Source: Pseudomonadota bacterium
GTDB lineage: Bacteria; Desulfobacterota; Desulfobulbia; Desulfobulbales; CALZHT01
Reading direction: 5' to 3'
Length of the DNA stretch: 57,115 nucleotides
NCBI GenBank assembly: GCA_018823135.1
Contig: JAHJJF010000043.1
Coordinates: 1-57,115, forward strand
Positions 36,127 to 45,456 of this stretch are shown piece after piece. Positions within the stretch are counted from its first letter, which is position 1. Each line of letters begins with the position of its first letter. The notes below the pieces were generated by a model, which worked only from the letters and a program-made list of their open reading frames with translations, was not told the DNA's origin and ran no database searches. The translations under genes were made by a program, and so were the position numbers.

Positions 36127-37788
36127 TTACTTCAATCTCGCCCCGGTACTTCCTGAAGTCACTTGCCTTGCGTAACGTGCCACATAACCGCTGGTTATCT
36201 TCGGAGGCAGCGGTTTCCATGAAGCTTTTCTTTTTTCAAGCTCTTCAGGAGACACATCAAGGGTCAGGATGTTGCCTGGAATATCAATAATTATTCTGTC
36301 CCCTTCATGGACAAGACCAATGGGGCCGGCTTCTGCCGCTTCCGGTGAGACGTGGCCGATACAGGCCCCTTGCGTCCCGCCGCTGAACCTGCCGTCGGTG
36401 AGCAGCGCCACACTCTTACCAAGCCCCATGCCGATTATCGCCGAGGTGGGAGACAGCATTTCCGGCATGCCCGGACCGCCTTTAGGTCCGCAATATCGGA
36501 TAATCACCACATCGCCGGGATTAATCTTGTTGCCAAGAATCGCCGCCTGGGCCTCGTCCTCAGAATTAAAAACCCTTGCCGGCCCGGTGTGCTTAAGCAT
36601 CTCCTCCGCCACCGCCGACTGCTTGACAACCGCGCCGTCCGGTGCCAGATTGCCGTACAGTACGCCGATCCCACCTACCTTATGATAAGGAAACGCCACA
36701 GGCTTAATGACATTCTGGTCACGAACTGAAGCCTTGGCCAGATTTTCTTTTAAAGTTTTGCCGGTTGCGGTCATAACATCGGTGTTCAAACCAGCCTCAG
36801 TGTTGAGCAACTCCTTCATGACCGCCTGAACACCACCCGCCTCGTCCAGTTGCTGGAGACTGTGAGGCCCGCCGGGAATCAAGCTGCAGAGATGCGGTGT
36901 TTTTCGGCTGACCTGATTGAACATCTCCAGAGAAAGATCCACATCCGCTTCCGCTGCAATGGCCGGGACATGGAGGACCGTATTCGTCGAACAACCCAGT
37001 GCCATATCAACCGCCATGGCATTTTCAAAGGCCGCCAACGTTGCAATATCCCGTGGGCAGATGTTTTCCGAGAGCAAATTCATTATTGCCATGCCCGCCT
37101 GCTTGGCTAGCCTGATGCGCGCGGCTGACACCGCAGGTATTGTGCCGTTACCGGGCAATCCCAAACCAAGGGCCTCAGTGAGGCAGTTCATGGAATTTGC
37201 CGTAAACATACCGGCACATGAACCGCATCCGGGACAGGCGCAATCCTCAAGCTCATTGAGTTCTTCTTCTGTCATGGTGTTGGCTTTCACCTTGCCGACT
37301 CCCTCAAAGACACTGACCAGATGAACATCTTTGCCCTGAAAACGGCCGGTGAGCATCGGGCCGCCACTGACCATGACTGCCGGGATGTTCACCCGCAGCA
37401 TTGCCATGAGCATCCCCGGAACCACCTTGTCGCAATTGGGCACCAGCACCATGGCGTCAAAAGGATGCGCACGGGCCATGATTTCTACTGAATCCGCAAC
37501 TATCTCACGACTGGCCAGGGAATATTTCATTCCTGAATGATTCATCGCAATGCCATCACAAACCCCTATTGTCCCGAATGCAACCGGAGTCCCGCCTGCC
37601 AGGAGAACTCCCGCCTTGACCGCATCGACTATTTTATCAAGGTGGATATGGCCGGGAATTATTTCATTATGTGCATGCCCGATACCGATCAATGGGCGGC
37701 TGATTTCCTCATTGGTATATCCCATGGCTTTAAAGAGAGAACGATGAGGTGCCCTTTCCAATCCTTTTTTCATTGCATCACTGCGCAT
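36127..37788 (-). CDS. ilvD: Dihydroxy-acid dehydratase
   Basis: Converts 2,3-dihydroxy-isovalerate and -3-methylvalerate to 2-keto acids in valine/isoleucine synthesis; a cytosolic Fe-S enzyme. 553 residues is the normal length. Fe-S cysteines are in [14 protein letters not shown] and [20 protein letters not shown], plus [17 protein letters not shown]. The C-terminal block [20 protein letters not shown] is diagnostic. Start ATG has AGGATAG upstream. No other ilv gene lies in the window. Confidence 0.96.
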   Translation of the reverse strand: MRSDAMKKGLERAPHRSLFKAMGYTNEEISRPLIGIGHAHNEIIPGHIHLDKIVDAVKAGVLLAGGTPVAFGTIGVCDGIAMNHSGMKYSLASREIVADSVEIMARAHPFDAMVLVPNCDKVVPGMLMAMLRVNIPAVMVSGGPMLTGRFQGKDVHLVSVFEGVGKVKANTMTEEELNELEDCACPGCGSCAGMFTANSMNCLTEALGLGLPGNGTIPAVSAARIRLAKQAGMAIMNLLSENICPRDIATLAAFENAMAVDMALGCSTNTVLHVPAIAAEADVDLSLEMFNQVSRKTPHLCSLIPGGPHSLQQLDEAGGVQAVMKELLNTEAGLNTDVMTATGKTLKENLAKASVRDQNVIKPVAFPYHKVGGIGVLYGNLAPDGAVVKQSAVAEEMLKHTGPARVFNSEDEAQAAILGNKINPGDVVIIRYCGPKGGPGMPEMLSPTSAIIGMGLGKSVALLTDGRFSGGTQGACIGHVSPEAAEAGPIGLVHEGDRIIIDIPGNILTLDVSPEELEKRKASWKPLPPKITSGYVARYARQVTSGSTGARLK

Positions 37789-38469
37789 TTTTTCTATCCT
37801 GTTTGTAATTTATGAATTGAGTGATTATTAGTTAGTGCCTGTCCATAAATGGTCTCTTCGACATCTCGCAGATAAGCGGGGTGAAACGAATACTTCGGGC
37901 TCGTTTCTCTATCCTGTCTCAGGGCAACTGAACTGCTCCTATTGCAAGGAGTCTATTAATTACATTGAAGCGCCTCGCGGCAGGACAGCAAGGACTCCAC
38001 GCCACGTGGCAATTGAACACTTAACCTAACTATACTTAACTATTGTCGGACTCGCTCATTGCCCCCGTAGCAAGAAGCTACGGGAATGCACGCGCAGTTG
38101 ATGTTCATTTTCTCCGGAATGCGGTCGGAAACACCCAACGCTTAACACATCAATTTCTTTTTTATTCCAATATGTTAAGGTAAACAATAAAATCGAGTAA
38201 ATTCCAGCATTTTATTGTAGAATGAAGAATCTACGCTTCTCATGGATGAGTGTCAAGGCAAAATTGCCGGCATCCGAAAAACACACTGCGGAGAACTAAA
38301 ACGCTTCTAACTTATTGAAATTATTAGGGGTGACAATCAGTTTAACAATGAGCTGCCCCCCTTAGAATTTTTATTACAACAGATTGATATTCTTTAATTA
38401 ACATTGATCCTGCCATGCAAACCGCATCAGTGTATCAACCTAAACAATCCAATAACAACTTTTTAATAA
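37789..38469. other. 681-bp intergenic region between divergent genes
   Basis: It holds a hairpin CCCGTAGC-AAGAA-GCTACGGG at 38064-38084. The half nearest ilvD (about 37830-38030) is GC-richer and carries a 64-codon open frame, which has no ribosome binding site or recognised homology and is not called. The half next to the radical SAM gene is A/T-rich and probably holds its promoter. No RNA family was recognised. Confidence 0.35.
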
Positions 38470-39402
38470 ATGAAATATATTTTTGGACCTGTCAACTCAA
38501 GACGGCTCGGCCGATCCCTTGGAATTGATCTTTTTCAGACAAAAACCTGCAATTTTGATTGCATATATTGTGAGGTCGGCCCAAATTCCCTTTTCACCGA
38601 TAAACGCAAGGAATATGCACCGGTCAAGGAAATCCTTGCTGAAATCGATGCTATTCTTGCAGACGGCAAAAAGCTTGAATCAATCGATGTTTTCACCCTC
38701 ACTGCTTCAGGAGAACCGACCCTGCACTCGGGACTTGAGGCAATAATCTCCTATCTCAAAACCAACACTGACAAACCAGTAGTTGTGATAACCAATGGCT
38801 CCCTGTTGCACAGGAAAGAGGTAAGAGATTCCCTTCTCCTGGCGGATATCGTTATTCCTTCCCTGGATGCAGTACTACCCGACAGTTTCAGGAAAATAAA
38901 CCGCCCGGTTTCCGGCACTGACCTTGAGCGGATAATCACCGGTCTCGAAGTTTTCGCAAAGGAGTTCAAAGGAAAAATATGGCTTGAAATATTGTTGGTT
39001 AAAGGAGTAAACGATAGAAATGAGGATATTGTCGCGCTCAACAAAATCCTCCAAAGCATTTCACCGGACCGAATTCAGCTGAATACTGTTGCAAGACCGC
39101 CCCTGGAAAAATTTGCTGTTTCCTTAAGCAATGCTGAAATGATCCGAATTAAAGATCAGCTTTCGGGACCGGTGGAAATAATCGCATCATTCAACTCCGG
39201 ACATGAGAATAATTCCATAAACGTAACTGAAAAAGATATAGTTGATTTAATTAAAAGAAGACCTTGCACGGCAAAGGAAATAAGCCAGGCACTCAACCTG
39301 GACATTAAATCAACCGATAACCACCTGAAACTACTATTAAAAAAATCATCCATAACGAAAACTAATCATAATGACAACGAATACTACCAAACCACAAACT
39401 GA
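38470..39402 (+). CDS. Radical SAM protein with C-terminal winged helix
   Basis: 310 residues. The N-terminal block IFGPVNSRRLGRSLGIDLFQ, then TKTCNFDCIYCEVGPN, gives the three cluster cysteines (CxxxCxxC) typical of the COG0731-like radical SAM group. SAM-binding GEPT lies in LTASGEPTLHSG. A TIM-barrel part runs to about 235. The last 65 residues look like a helix-turn-helix (ITEKDIVDLIKRRP-like start, TAKEISQALNLDIKSTDNHL). Reaction unknown. The 3' end overlaps the RNase E/G start by 32 nt, suggesting co-expression and a possible RNA-linked role. Confidence 0.82.
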   Translation: MKYIFGPVNSRRLGRSLGIDLFQTKTCNFDCIYCEVGPNSLFTDKRKEYAPVKEILAEIDAILADGKKLESIDVFTLTASGEPTLHSGLEAIISYLKTNTDKPVVVITNGSLLHRKEVRDSLLLADIVIPSLDAVLPDSFRKINRPVSGTDLERIITGLEVFAKEFKGKIWLEILLVKGVNDRNEDIVALNKILQSISPDRIQLNTVARPPLEKFAVSLSNAEMIRIKDQLSGPVEIIASFNSGHENNSINVTEKDIVDLIKRRPCTAKEISQALNLDIKSTDNHLKLLLKKSSITKTNHNDNEYYQTTN

Positions 39403-41251
39403 CAACAAGAATCAACAGACCTCTGAAGAGGAAAATGCAGGCTCACTGCTTTCCAGAATCGGACAATGGTTTACCCCCAAGAAAAAAAAGACTGATTTAC
39501 AAACAGTGCATCTCGAGGATGCTCCACAGGTCCAGGACCAACCGGAAGGAACAAATAAAGACCCTGAAAAGCGGAACAAAAAGTACCAACGCACTGGCCG
39601 CCCACCTAGAAAAAGATCCGGACCGACTCCTGCAAGGAAGCCCCAAAAAAGAGAAATCACGAAACCTTCTGCCAGTGCAGCAAAGGAAACCGTTGAAGTA
39701 AATGAGTCAACATCGAAATATACACTGCTGATCAATACGGATGAGCCCGAAGAATGCCGCATTGCCCTTCTTGAGGATGGCAAGGTCGAATCCTTTCAGG
39801 TTGAAACCGTTGTCCATACACAAACCAAGGGCAATATCTATAAGGGAAAAATTGTAGCGGTTGAGGCCAATCTGCAGGCGGCTTTTGTTGATATAGGAGA
39901 AGAGAAAAACGGCTTTCTGCCGTTCAGCGATATTCACCCGGAATACTATAATCCTGAAATCAAACCGGGCGCCAACTGGAAACAGCTCAACATCAAAGAT
40001 GCAATCAGTAAAGGCCAGGAAGTGCTTGTCGAGGTCGTCAAAGAGGCTACCGGCAATAAAGGCGCCAACATGACCACCTACCTTTCTTTGCCGGGGCGTT
40101 ATCTGGTTTTGATGCCGGGAAGCGACAGCGCCGGAATCTCGCGAAAAATCGACGATGAGGCCGAGCGTGCAACGCTCAGAAGCATGATCAACAGCGTCAA
40201 GCGCCCTGAAGGTATCGGCTATATCGTCAGAACCGCCAGTAAGGACATCACCAAGACATCCCTGTCCCAGGACATGAAATACCTGCTCAATCTCTGGAAT
40301 GAGATCAAACAAAAAGGTCAGGACGCGCCCTCTCCTTCATTAATTTACAAAGAGCAGGATATCATATCGCGATTCTTGCGTGATTATTTCACCCCGGATA
40401 TTGACGAAATCCTGGTGGACAATGAAGAAGCCTATCAGAAAGTTGTTCGCTTCCTTGACCTGCTGCCCGCAAAGCAGAAACGGACCAAGGCTCGCCTGCA
40501 CAAAGATTCCAGGCCGATTTTTTCCCACTTTGATGTTGAAAAACAGATCGAGCAGATTTACCAGCCAACAGTCCAATTGCCTTCCGGTGGCTCAATTGTT
40601 ATCAGTCCCACCGAGGCGTTGGTGGCAATAGACGTAAACTCCGGCCGGACAGGTAAGGATAAAAGCTTTGAAGAAAGTATTTTTATTGCCAATATGGAAG
40701 CGGCGGAGGAACTGGCCAGACAGTTACGACTCAGGGATCTCGGTGGCCTCATTGTCGTTGATTTCATCGACATGCGCAATACCCGCCACATACGAGAGGT
40801 GGAAAAACAAGTCAAAACCTGCATGAAACGGGACAAGGCCAAAGTGGATATAAGCCGGATTTCCAAGTTCGGACTTTTGCAGATTTCACGGCAAAAAATG
40901 GCCTCCCCGGTCCAGCGGGGCAGCTACCGGGTATGTGAGCATTGTCAGGGGCGGGGCATGGTCCGGTCCGTAGAAACCCTGGCGCTGGTTTATCTCCGGA
41001 GAATTCAGACCAGCGCTTCCCGCAAAAGAGTAGAGCGGATCAAATGCCGCCTGCCTCTTGAAGCCGCCCAATACCTGTTAGACAATAAACGCGACGAAAT
41101 CCAGGAACTGGAAAAAAAGAACAACGTCCGTATTTCCATTCAAGGGGATCCCGACATAAAACCGTCAGAAGAGGAAATCAGAATAATCAAAAAGGAACGC
41201 CCAGTGACAAAAGACCGAGAACAGAAGACCGAAGACAAAACAACATCCTGA
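39371..41251 (+). CDS. Ribonuclease E/G family
   Basis: 626 residues. A basic, low-complexity N-terminal extension of about 110 residues (GRPPRKRSGPTPARKPQKRE) precedes the S1 domain (GNIYKGKIVAVEANLQAAFV, then DIGEEKNGFLP). DNase-I-like catalytic domain: ALVAIDVNSGRTGKDKSFEE and GGLIVVDFIDMRNTRHIREV with the two metal-binding Asp residues. Zn-link CEHCQGRG follows. No C-terminal degradosome scaffold of E. coli RNase E size, so closer to RNase G with an N-terminal tail. It cleaves single-stranded A/U-rich RNA in mRNA decay and rRNA processing. Confidence 0.92.
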   Translation: MTTNTTKPQTDNKNQQTSEEENAGSLLSRIGQWFTPKKKKTDLQTVHLEDAPQVQDQPEGTNKDPEKRNKKYQRTGRPPRKRSGPTPARKPQKREITKPSASAAKETVEVNESTSKYTLLINTDEPEECRIALLEDGKVESFQVETVVHTQTKGNIYKGKIVAVEANLQAAFVDIGEEKNGFLPFSDIHPEYYNPEIKPGANWKQLNIKDAISKGQEVLVEVVKEATGNKGANMTTYLSLPGRYLVLMPGSDSAGISRKIDDEAERATLRSMINSVKRPEGIGYIVRTASKDITKTSLSQDMKYLLNLWNEIKQKGQDAPSPSLIYKEQDIISRFLRDYFTPDIDEILVDNEEAYQKVVRFLDLLPAKQKRTKARLHKDSRPIFSHFDVEKQIEQIYQPTVQLPSGGSIVISPTEALVAIDVNSGRTGKDKSFEESIFIANMEAAEELARQLRLRDLGGLIVVDFIDMRNTRHIREVEKQVKTCMKRDKAKVDISRISKFGLLQISRQKMASPVQRGSYRVCEHCQGRGMVRSVETLALVYLRRIQTSASRKRVERIKCRLPLEAAQYLLDNKRDEIQELEKKNNVRISIQGDPDIKPSEEEIRIIKKERPVTKDREQKTEDKTTS

Positions 41252-41296
41252 TCCTTCTGGTTATTTGTCGGGATTTTTCCTCCTGGCAGCAGTTAT

Positions 41297-41350
41297 TTTA
41301 CATAAAAAAACCGCCGGCCTCATTCGGGCTCGACGGTTTTTTTATGTAAA
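41297..41350. terminator. Bidirectional intrinsic terminator
   Basis: TTTACATAAAAAAACCG (41297-41313) and CGGTTTTTTTATGTAAA (41334-41350) are perfect 17-bp complements around a GC-rich interior, with U-runs on both strands. It ends the RNase E/G transcript and could stop read-through from the ferritin side. Confidence 0.85.
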
Positions 41351-41676
41351 TGGTTTGTATCTCATCCCGGAAAATTCACCAGTGGACCCCGCCAATCTAC
41401 AGTATCCTAAGAAGACATTTATTTTCCCTAAACACCCTCCTGGAATTTTCAGGCTTGATAGACTCGCAAAAAATCAATCGCAAAGTCTTAGGCTGGCTCA
41501 TTAGATAGCGCAGTCTTCGAAAAATTTACATACAGGGAAGCGCGGACCTGAATACTCTGAGGAGTCGCTTCGCGAAAGCGGTGGCATCCATTATAAGCAT
41601 GCCGAGCCTTTTGCAAACCCAGACCCCGCAACACTGTAACGACGAAATAGAGCGACCTGTCACGACTCCGTCAGGA
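41351..41676. other. Spacer between rne/rng and ferritin
   Basis: 326 bases between convergent genes. A small CGCTT-CGCGA-AAGCG hairpin lies near 41565. The words GACTCGCAAAAA and ATCGCAAAGTC near 41460-41495 look like a degenerate direct repeat. No gene recognised. Confidence 0.35.
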
Positions 41677-42186
41677 TTATGCCTTTACCGGCAGTGCAAA
41701 CACCCGCTGGCCGAGTTCCTTATCAAGAACAAACAGGCCGCTTGCGTCTTTTTCAACAAGCTTTGCCTTGTTTAAAACGTCCCCTGCCGTAGCTTCTTCC
41801 TCAACCTGTTCGGAAACAAACCATTGCAGGAAAATATTTGTTGCATGATCCCGTTCATCAAGGGCCATATTGACCAGACCATTAATAAGCCCGGTCACTT
41901 TCTGCTCATGACTGAGAACATTTTTGAAAACATCAACAACCGACTTCCATTGGGCGGGTGGTTGATCTATGGCGGCAAGCAAGACCCTGCCTCCCCTTTC
42001 ATTGACGAAATCATACATCTTCATGGCATGGAACATCTCTTCCTGGGCCTGCATCTTCATCCAGCTCGAACTTCCAGAAAGCGAAATAGAAGCAAAGTAC
42101 GCACTCATTGAAAGATACAGATACGATGAGTACATCTCTGCGTTGATCTGGTTGTTCAGCGCTTTTTCAATAGTTTTGCTCAACAT
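41677..42186 (-). CDS. ftnA: Bacterial non-haem ferritin
   Basis: 169-residue four-helix ferritin storing iron as ferric mineral in the cytosol. Ferroxidase ligands are in NAEMYSSYLYLSMSAYF, MQAQEEMFHAMKMYDFVNER and VNMALDERDHATNIFLQWFV, the last with QVEEE. The length and lack of a haem-ligand Met indicate Ftn rather than bacterioferritin. It starts 2 nt after the desulfoferrodoxin stop and forms the end of the oxidative-stress row with dfx and rbr. Confidence 0.93.
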   Translation of the reverse strand: MLSKTIEKALNNQINAEMYSSYLYLSMSAYFASISLSGSSSWMKMQAQEEMFHAMKMYDFVNERGGRVLLAAIDQPPAQWKSVVDVFKNVLSHEQKVTGLINGLVNMALDERDHATNIFLQWFVSEQVEEEATAGDVLNKAKLVEKDASGLFVLDKELGQRVFALPVKA

Positions 42187-42188
42187 AG

Positions 42189-42563
42189 TTATGCCTTCCA
42201 GTGTCCGTGCAAATTACAGTAAGCCCTGGCTGCAACCTGGGCGTCATTTACCATAAACATCGCTTCAGGTTGATCACCTGGATTAAGGAATTGGACATAT
42301 GCTTTTCCGCCGGCAATCAGTTCAATCCATTCAATATAGTGCTCAGCAGTCATCGGATGGGGCACTTCACCCAGTTTAACTTTATACCCACCGGCAATTT
42401 TCTCTATTACCGGCACATGTTTTTCTTTTGCGGCATCAACCGTATTTTCTTTCTGCAACGTCATGGGCTGACCGCAACAGACGAGGTCCCCTGCGCCTGC
42501 ATGTAGAACCTCGACTATATTGCCGCACAGCTCACATTTATAAACACCTAGTTTTTCAGCCAT
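42189..42563 (-). CDS. dfx: Desulfoferrodoxin (superoxide reductase, class I)
   Basis: 124 residues. Reduces superoxide to H2O2 without making O2. The N-terminal desulforedoxin centre is Cys10, Cys13, Cys29, Cys30 ([15 protein letters not shown]). The neelaredoxin catalytic iron is held by His49, His69, His75, Cys115 and His118 ([30 protein letters not shown]). All ligands are present and numbered as in the Desulfovibrio protein. Immediately upstream of ferritin and 81 nt after rubrerythrin, so the product H2O2 can be removed by Rbr while iron is stored. Confidence 0.96.
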   Translation of the reverse strand: MAEKLGVYKCELCGNIVEVLHAGAGDLVCCGQPMTLQKENTVDAAKEKHVPVIEKIAGGYKVKLGEVPHPMTAEHYIEWIELIAGGKAYVQFLNPGDQPEAMFMVNDAQVAARAYCNLHGHWKA

Positions 42564-42644
42564 GATTCACCTCCGTGCTCATTAAATTCATATTAATTTA
42601 GACCCCGCCGCAGAACGACGGGGATAATGATCACCTTTCATCCA

Positions 42645-43220
42645 TCAGTAATTTTCACCAAGAAGTTCAAAATGAGCCTTGGCGTGGAGACAGGCGGGAC
42701 ATTTATCCAGGGCCTCTTCACCTTCATGGACATATCCGCAATTCCCGCATTGCCAACGTACCTTTTTATCCCGCTTAAAGACTCGCTCTGCCTTTATATT
42801 CGCAGCCAAGGCCCTGTACTGCTTCTCATGTTGCTTTTCCGCTTTAGCAATAGCCTCAAATGCCTCGGCAATTTCATCAAGCCCCTCTTCCCGGGCAATC
42901 CTGGCAAAACCGGGATACATTTCGCTATGCTCATACTTTTCTCCTGCGGCGGCCTCTTCAAGATTGTCAAAAGTGGCTCCTACTACACCTGCAGGAAAAC
43001 TTGCGGTTATTTCAACTTCGCCGCCCTCGAGAAACTTAAACAATCGTTTTGCATGCTCCTTTTCCTGATTTGCGGTGCGCTCAAAGAGATTGGCTATTTG
43101 AACAAATTCCTCTTTTTTTGCCTTGGAAGCGAAATATGTATAACGATTCCGCGCTTGAGACTCCCCGGCAAAGGCAGTTAGAATATTTTTTTCTGTCTTC
43201 GTTCCAGATAATCTTCCCAT
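42645..43220 (-). CDS. rbr: Rubrerythrin
   Basis: 191-residue peroxidase of anaerobes. Di-iron four-helix part with AFAGESQARNRYTYFAS, NQEKEHAKRLFKFLEG and AIAKAEKQHEKQYRAL; C-terminal rubredoxin domain with CGNCGYVHEGEEALDKCPAC. It reduces H2O2 with electrons from rubredoxin or NADH systems in the cytosol. AGGAGG-type ribosome binding site (GGAGGTTTTTAAATG) upstream. A palindrome 24 nt before the start is a likely PerR site, and the regulator gene is next upstream. Confidence 0.95.
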   Translation of the reverse strand: MGRLSGTKTEKNILTAFAGESQARNRYTYFASKAKKEEFVQIANLFERTANQEKEHAKRLFKFLEGGEVEITASFPAGVVGATFDNLEEAAAGEKYEHSEMYPGFARIAREEGLDEIAEAFEAIAKAEKQHEKQYRALAANIKAERVFKRDKKVRWQCGNCGYVHEGEEALDKCPACLHAKAHFELLGENY

Positions 43221-43243
43221 TTAAAAACCTCCTGATATCATAA

Positions 43244-43260
43244 ATTTCTTATATAGAAAT
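43244..43260 (-). promoter_or_regulatory. Palindrome before rbr, PerR/Fur-like operator
   Basis: ATTTCT-TATAT-AGAAAT: 6-bp perfect arms around a 5-nt A/T centre, 24 nt before the rbr start. Placement fits a repressor site for the neighbouring PerR-like protein; the sequence does not match the Bacillus PerR box closely. Confidence 0.45.
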
Positions 43261-43463
43261 ACCAAAATACGACAAATAGTAATCGAATTTATTGAAAAAA
43301 ATATTTTATTACAATTAAAAATAGAATGAGAGAACAGGTCTGAAAGGAACTCATCCACACCTAGTCATTACCCGGAATGAAGCTATGCAATATACCTTTG
43401 GACCCTGACCTGCGGAATCAACCATTTCTATAAAAATCTGATCAGGTGACTACTAATTGGCAA

Positions 43464-43877
43464 TCAGGACATTTTTTCTTTACCTGAGTGGTTGCACTGA
43501 GGGCAGATGCCCAAAAATTCCACATGGTGTCCAATGATTTTGTAATCAGTAAGTAGTTGCGCCTGGAGATTGACACTCTTTTCTGGTTTGATATGCACAT
43601 CGTCAACCCTGCCGCAGCTTCCGCACCGAACATGAGAGTGGGGATTAATATTCCCGTCAAACCGTTTCTGGGTGCCTCCCACCGATACTTTCCAGATTAC
43701 CCCGCAGGATGATAAAATTTCAAGATTACGATAAACAGTTCCGAGGCTTATTTTGGGCATTTTCCTGCGAACCATATGATAAATCTCATCCGCGGTTGGA
43801 TGACTGGTAACCTTCTGCAATTCCTCAAGAATCAGCTGCCTCTGCTTTGTCATTCGCATTTTTTGCATGTCAATCAT
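43464..43877 (-). CDS. perR: PerR-like peroxide regulator (Fur family)
   Basis: 137 residues. Winged helix (TKQRQLILEELQKVTSHPTA, KISLGTVYRNLEILSSCGVI) then the dimerisation domain with structural zinc CGSCG and CPQC. The metal site keeps Asp in KRFDGNINPHSHVRC, two His, and Asp in GRVDDVHIKP, the PerR pattern (Asp where Fur has Glu). It probably represses rbr-dfx-ftn and perhaps katA, and is released when peroxide oxidises the iron-bound His. A strong palindrome lies just upstream, consistent with autoregulation. The start could be any of three Met codons at 1, 4 or 7. Confidence 0.85.
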   Translation of the reverse strand: MIDMQKMRMTKQRQLILEELQKVTSHPTADEIYHMVRRKMPKISLGTVYRNLEILSSCGVIWKVSVGGTQKRFDGNINPHSHVRCGSCGRVDDVHIKPEKSVNLQAQLLTDYKIIGHHVEFLGICPQCNHSGKEKMS

Positions 43878-43897
43878 GTGACTTCCTCTTACTGAGA

Positions 43898-43915
43898 ATA
43901 ATTACTAGTTATTAT
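43898..43915 (-). promoter_or_regulatory. Palindromic operator upstream of perR
   Basis: ATAATTACTAGTTATTAT: ATAAT-n-ACTAGT-n-ATTAT with only the two n positions unpaired, 21 nt before the perR start. It resembles a PerR box with a longer centre. Confidence 0.55.
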
Positions 43916-44220
43916 ATGTTTACCAGTTTCAGAACAGTATTTGCAAGATAAAAAATTCTATCAGGCAATACTCCCAAAATACAAATATTTTCTTAAAACT
44001 TTGCTTTCTTTCTAATTGGCCCTTGACGAAGTGGTCTTCCGGGGGTAATTAAGCAAAAGGTTGATTACGCTTAATGCAATAACTCATTTGGATAACATCG
44101 TTTTTACCATATTTACAACTAGAATTTACAAGAAAATCAAATAGAGAGAATTTGGGCAGATATCATCGCTTCCTGAAATGAAGGTTTCGGGTACAATCCA
44201 CTTTTTGGACATACAAAGAA
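43916..44220. other. Intergenic region between perR and the SAM hydrolase gene
   Basis: 305 A/T-rich bases between divergent genes. No hairpin, small gene or known RNA recognised; promoters for both neighbours should be here. Confidence 0.3.
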
Positions 44221-45054
44221 ATGCCAGGCGAAATTGACAATAATATCATAACACTGACGACTGACTTCGGACTGCATGACGAATATGTGGGCATCGTTAA
44301 AGGTATTATTTTATCACGCCGCCCCGAAGTGTCCATCGTCGACCTGTGCCATACGATTAATCCATATAATATTTTACAGGCGGCATATTGTATTGAAGCG
44401 GCTTTTCCTTTTTTTTCTGCGGGCACACTTCATGTGGTGATCGTTGACCCAGGTGTGGGATCAGCCAGAAAAATTATTCTACTATGCGCCCACCGGCAGT
44501 TTTTTTTAGCACCAGATAATGGTGTACTGACCTGTATTCTTAAAAAAGGCGTCTGTGAAAAAGCCTTTGAGGTGACCAACAGCGAACTTTTCCTTCACCC
44601 TATAAGCGGTACTTTTCATGGAAGGGACATTTTTGCGCCGGTGGCTGCCGCTCTCGCATCGGGACTGGCTCCCGAAAAGCTCGGAAAAGAAATTCCGCTA
44701 TCCGAACCAACGGTTATATCTCTTCCTGCAGTCTTTTTTGATAGCCACAGCAATTCATTATCGGGCAACATCATTCATTCCGATCATTTCGGGAACCTGA
44801 TAACCAATATTCATCGAGACGATCTAAAACCACATAACGACGAACAACTTCAACGCGCATCCGTATCAATCGGCAGCGCCACTGTTTGCGGAATTTCAAA
44901 ATACTACGCTGCCAAATCATCCGGAGAAATCATTGCGCTTATCGGCAGCAGGGGCTATCTGGAAATTGCCGTAAATCAGGGAAGCGCCTTAAAGCGGCTC
45001 GTCACAACAAATCTGGAACAGATCCCGGTGTCAGTGGACTTTGGCCAAAAATGA
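44221..45054 (+). CDS. SAM hydroxide adenosyltransferase (DUF62 family)
   Basis: 277 residues of the fluorinase/chlorinase-like family whose widespread members hydrolyse S-adenosylmethionine to adenosine and methionine. Motifs: ITLTTDFGLHDEYVGIVKG near 10, HTINPYNILQAAYCI near 42, VVIVDPGVGSARK near 72, FLAPDNGVLT, GTFHGRDIFAPVAA and the C-terminal HSDHFGNLITNI. The loop specific to fluorinases is not apparent, so SAM hydrolysis is likely. The ribosome binding site is weak. It precedes the ArsR gene by 117 nt. Confidence 0.9.
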   Translation: MPGEIDNNIITLTTDFGLHDEYVGIVKGIILSRRPEVSIVDLCHTINPYNILQAAYCIEAAFPFFSAGTLHVVIVDPGVGSARKIILLCAHRQFFLAPDNGVLTCILKKGVCEKAFEVTNSELFLHPISGTFHGRDIFAPVAAALASGLAPEKLGKEIPLSEPTVISLPAVFFDSHSNSLSGNIIHSDHFGNLITNIHRDDLKPHNDEQLQRASVSIGSATVCGISKYYAAKSSGEIIALIGSRGYLEIAVNQGSALKRLVTTNLEQIPVSVDFGQK

Positions 45055-45115
45055 AGCGGCAGAATACGAACAACATAACGCAACAAACCGATAAGGCTAA
45101 AACAGAAAAAATATA

Positions 45116-45146
45116 TTGACAAGAGTAAATTAAGTATTAAGTTAAT
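45116..45146 (+). promoter_or_regulatory. Promoter/operator region of the ArsR gene
   Basis: TTGACA at 45116-45121 is followed by the A/T repeat TTAAGTA-TTAAGTTAA (45130-45145), which covers the expected -10 region. ArsR proteins usually bind such A/T-rich dyads over their own promoter. A clear -10 hexamer is not obvious. Confidence 0.4.
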
Positions 45147-45171
45147 CTCTAAACTACCACGAGGGAATATC

Positions 45172-45456
45172 ATGAAATCTGAGGATGTTGACGCTGTTGC
45201 CGCTCTTTTAAAAACCATGTCCCACCCGATCAGATTAAAAATTCTTTGTCTTCTGGAGGACAAGGAACTTACAGTTGGAGATATCAGGGCTGAAGTAAAA
45301 ACAACCAAAGCCAATGTTTCGCAACACCTTACAATTCTCAGACATCAAGGGGTCATCGACTTCAGAAAAGATGCTAATTTCATTTATAACCGCATTGCTG
45401 ATAAACGGGTCCTCAAACTCATAAAAAACATGCGGGAATTGTTTTGCCATGAGTAA
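45172..45456 (+). CDS. ArsR-family regulator with persulfide-sensor cysteine spacing
   Basis: 94-residue winged-helix repressor. Recognition region TKANVSQHLTILRHQGVI, wing VIDFRKDANFIYNRI. The metal motif ELCVCDL of arsenic or cadmium sensors is missing (it reads ELTVGDI). The only two cysteines, Cys26 (RLKILCLLED) and Cys92 (ELFCHE), are 66 residues apart and sit where SqrR and BigR have their sulfide-responsive pair (Cys41/Cys107 in SqrR, also 66 apart). A reactive-sulfur sensor is therefore likely. The promoter box upstream suggests autoregulation. The RND operon begins 300 nt downstream. Confidence 0.75.
   Translation: MKSEDVDAVAALLKTMSHPIRLKILCLLEDKELTVGDIRAEVKTTKANVSQHLTILRHQGVIDFRKDANFIYNRIADKRVLKLIKNMRELFCHE

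Noticed and set aside
37835-38029. 64-codon open frame with a CSYC motif in the ilvD-radical SAM spacer
   Set aside because: No ribosome binding site, no recognised similarity, and composition like the surrounding spacer.
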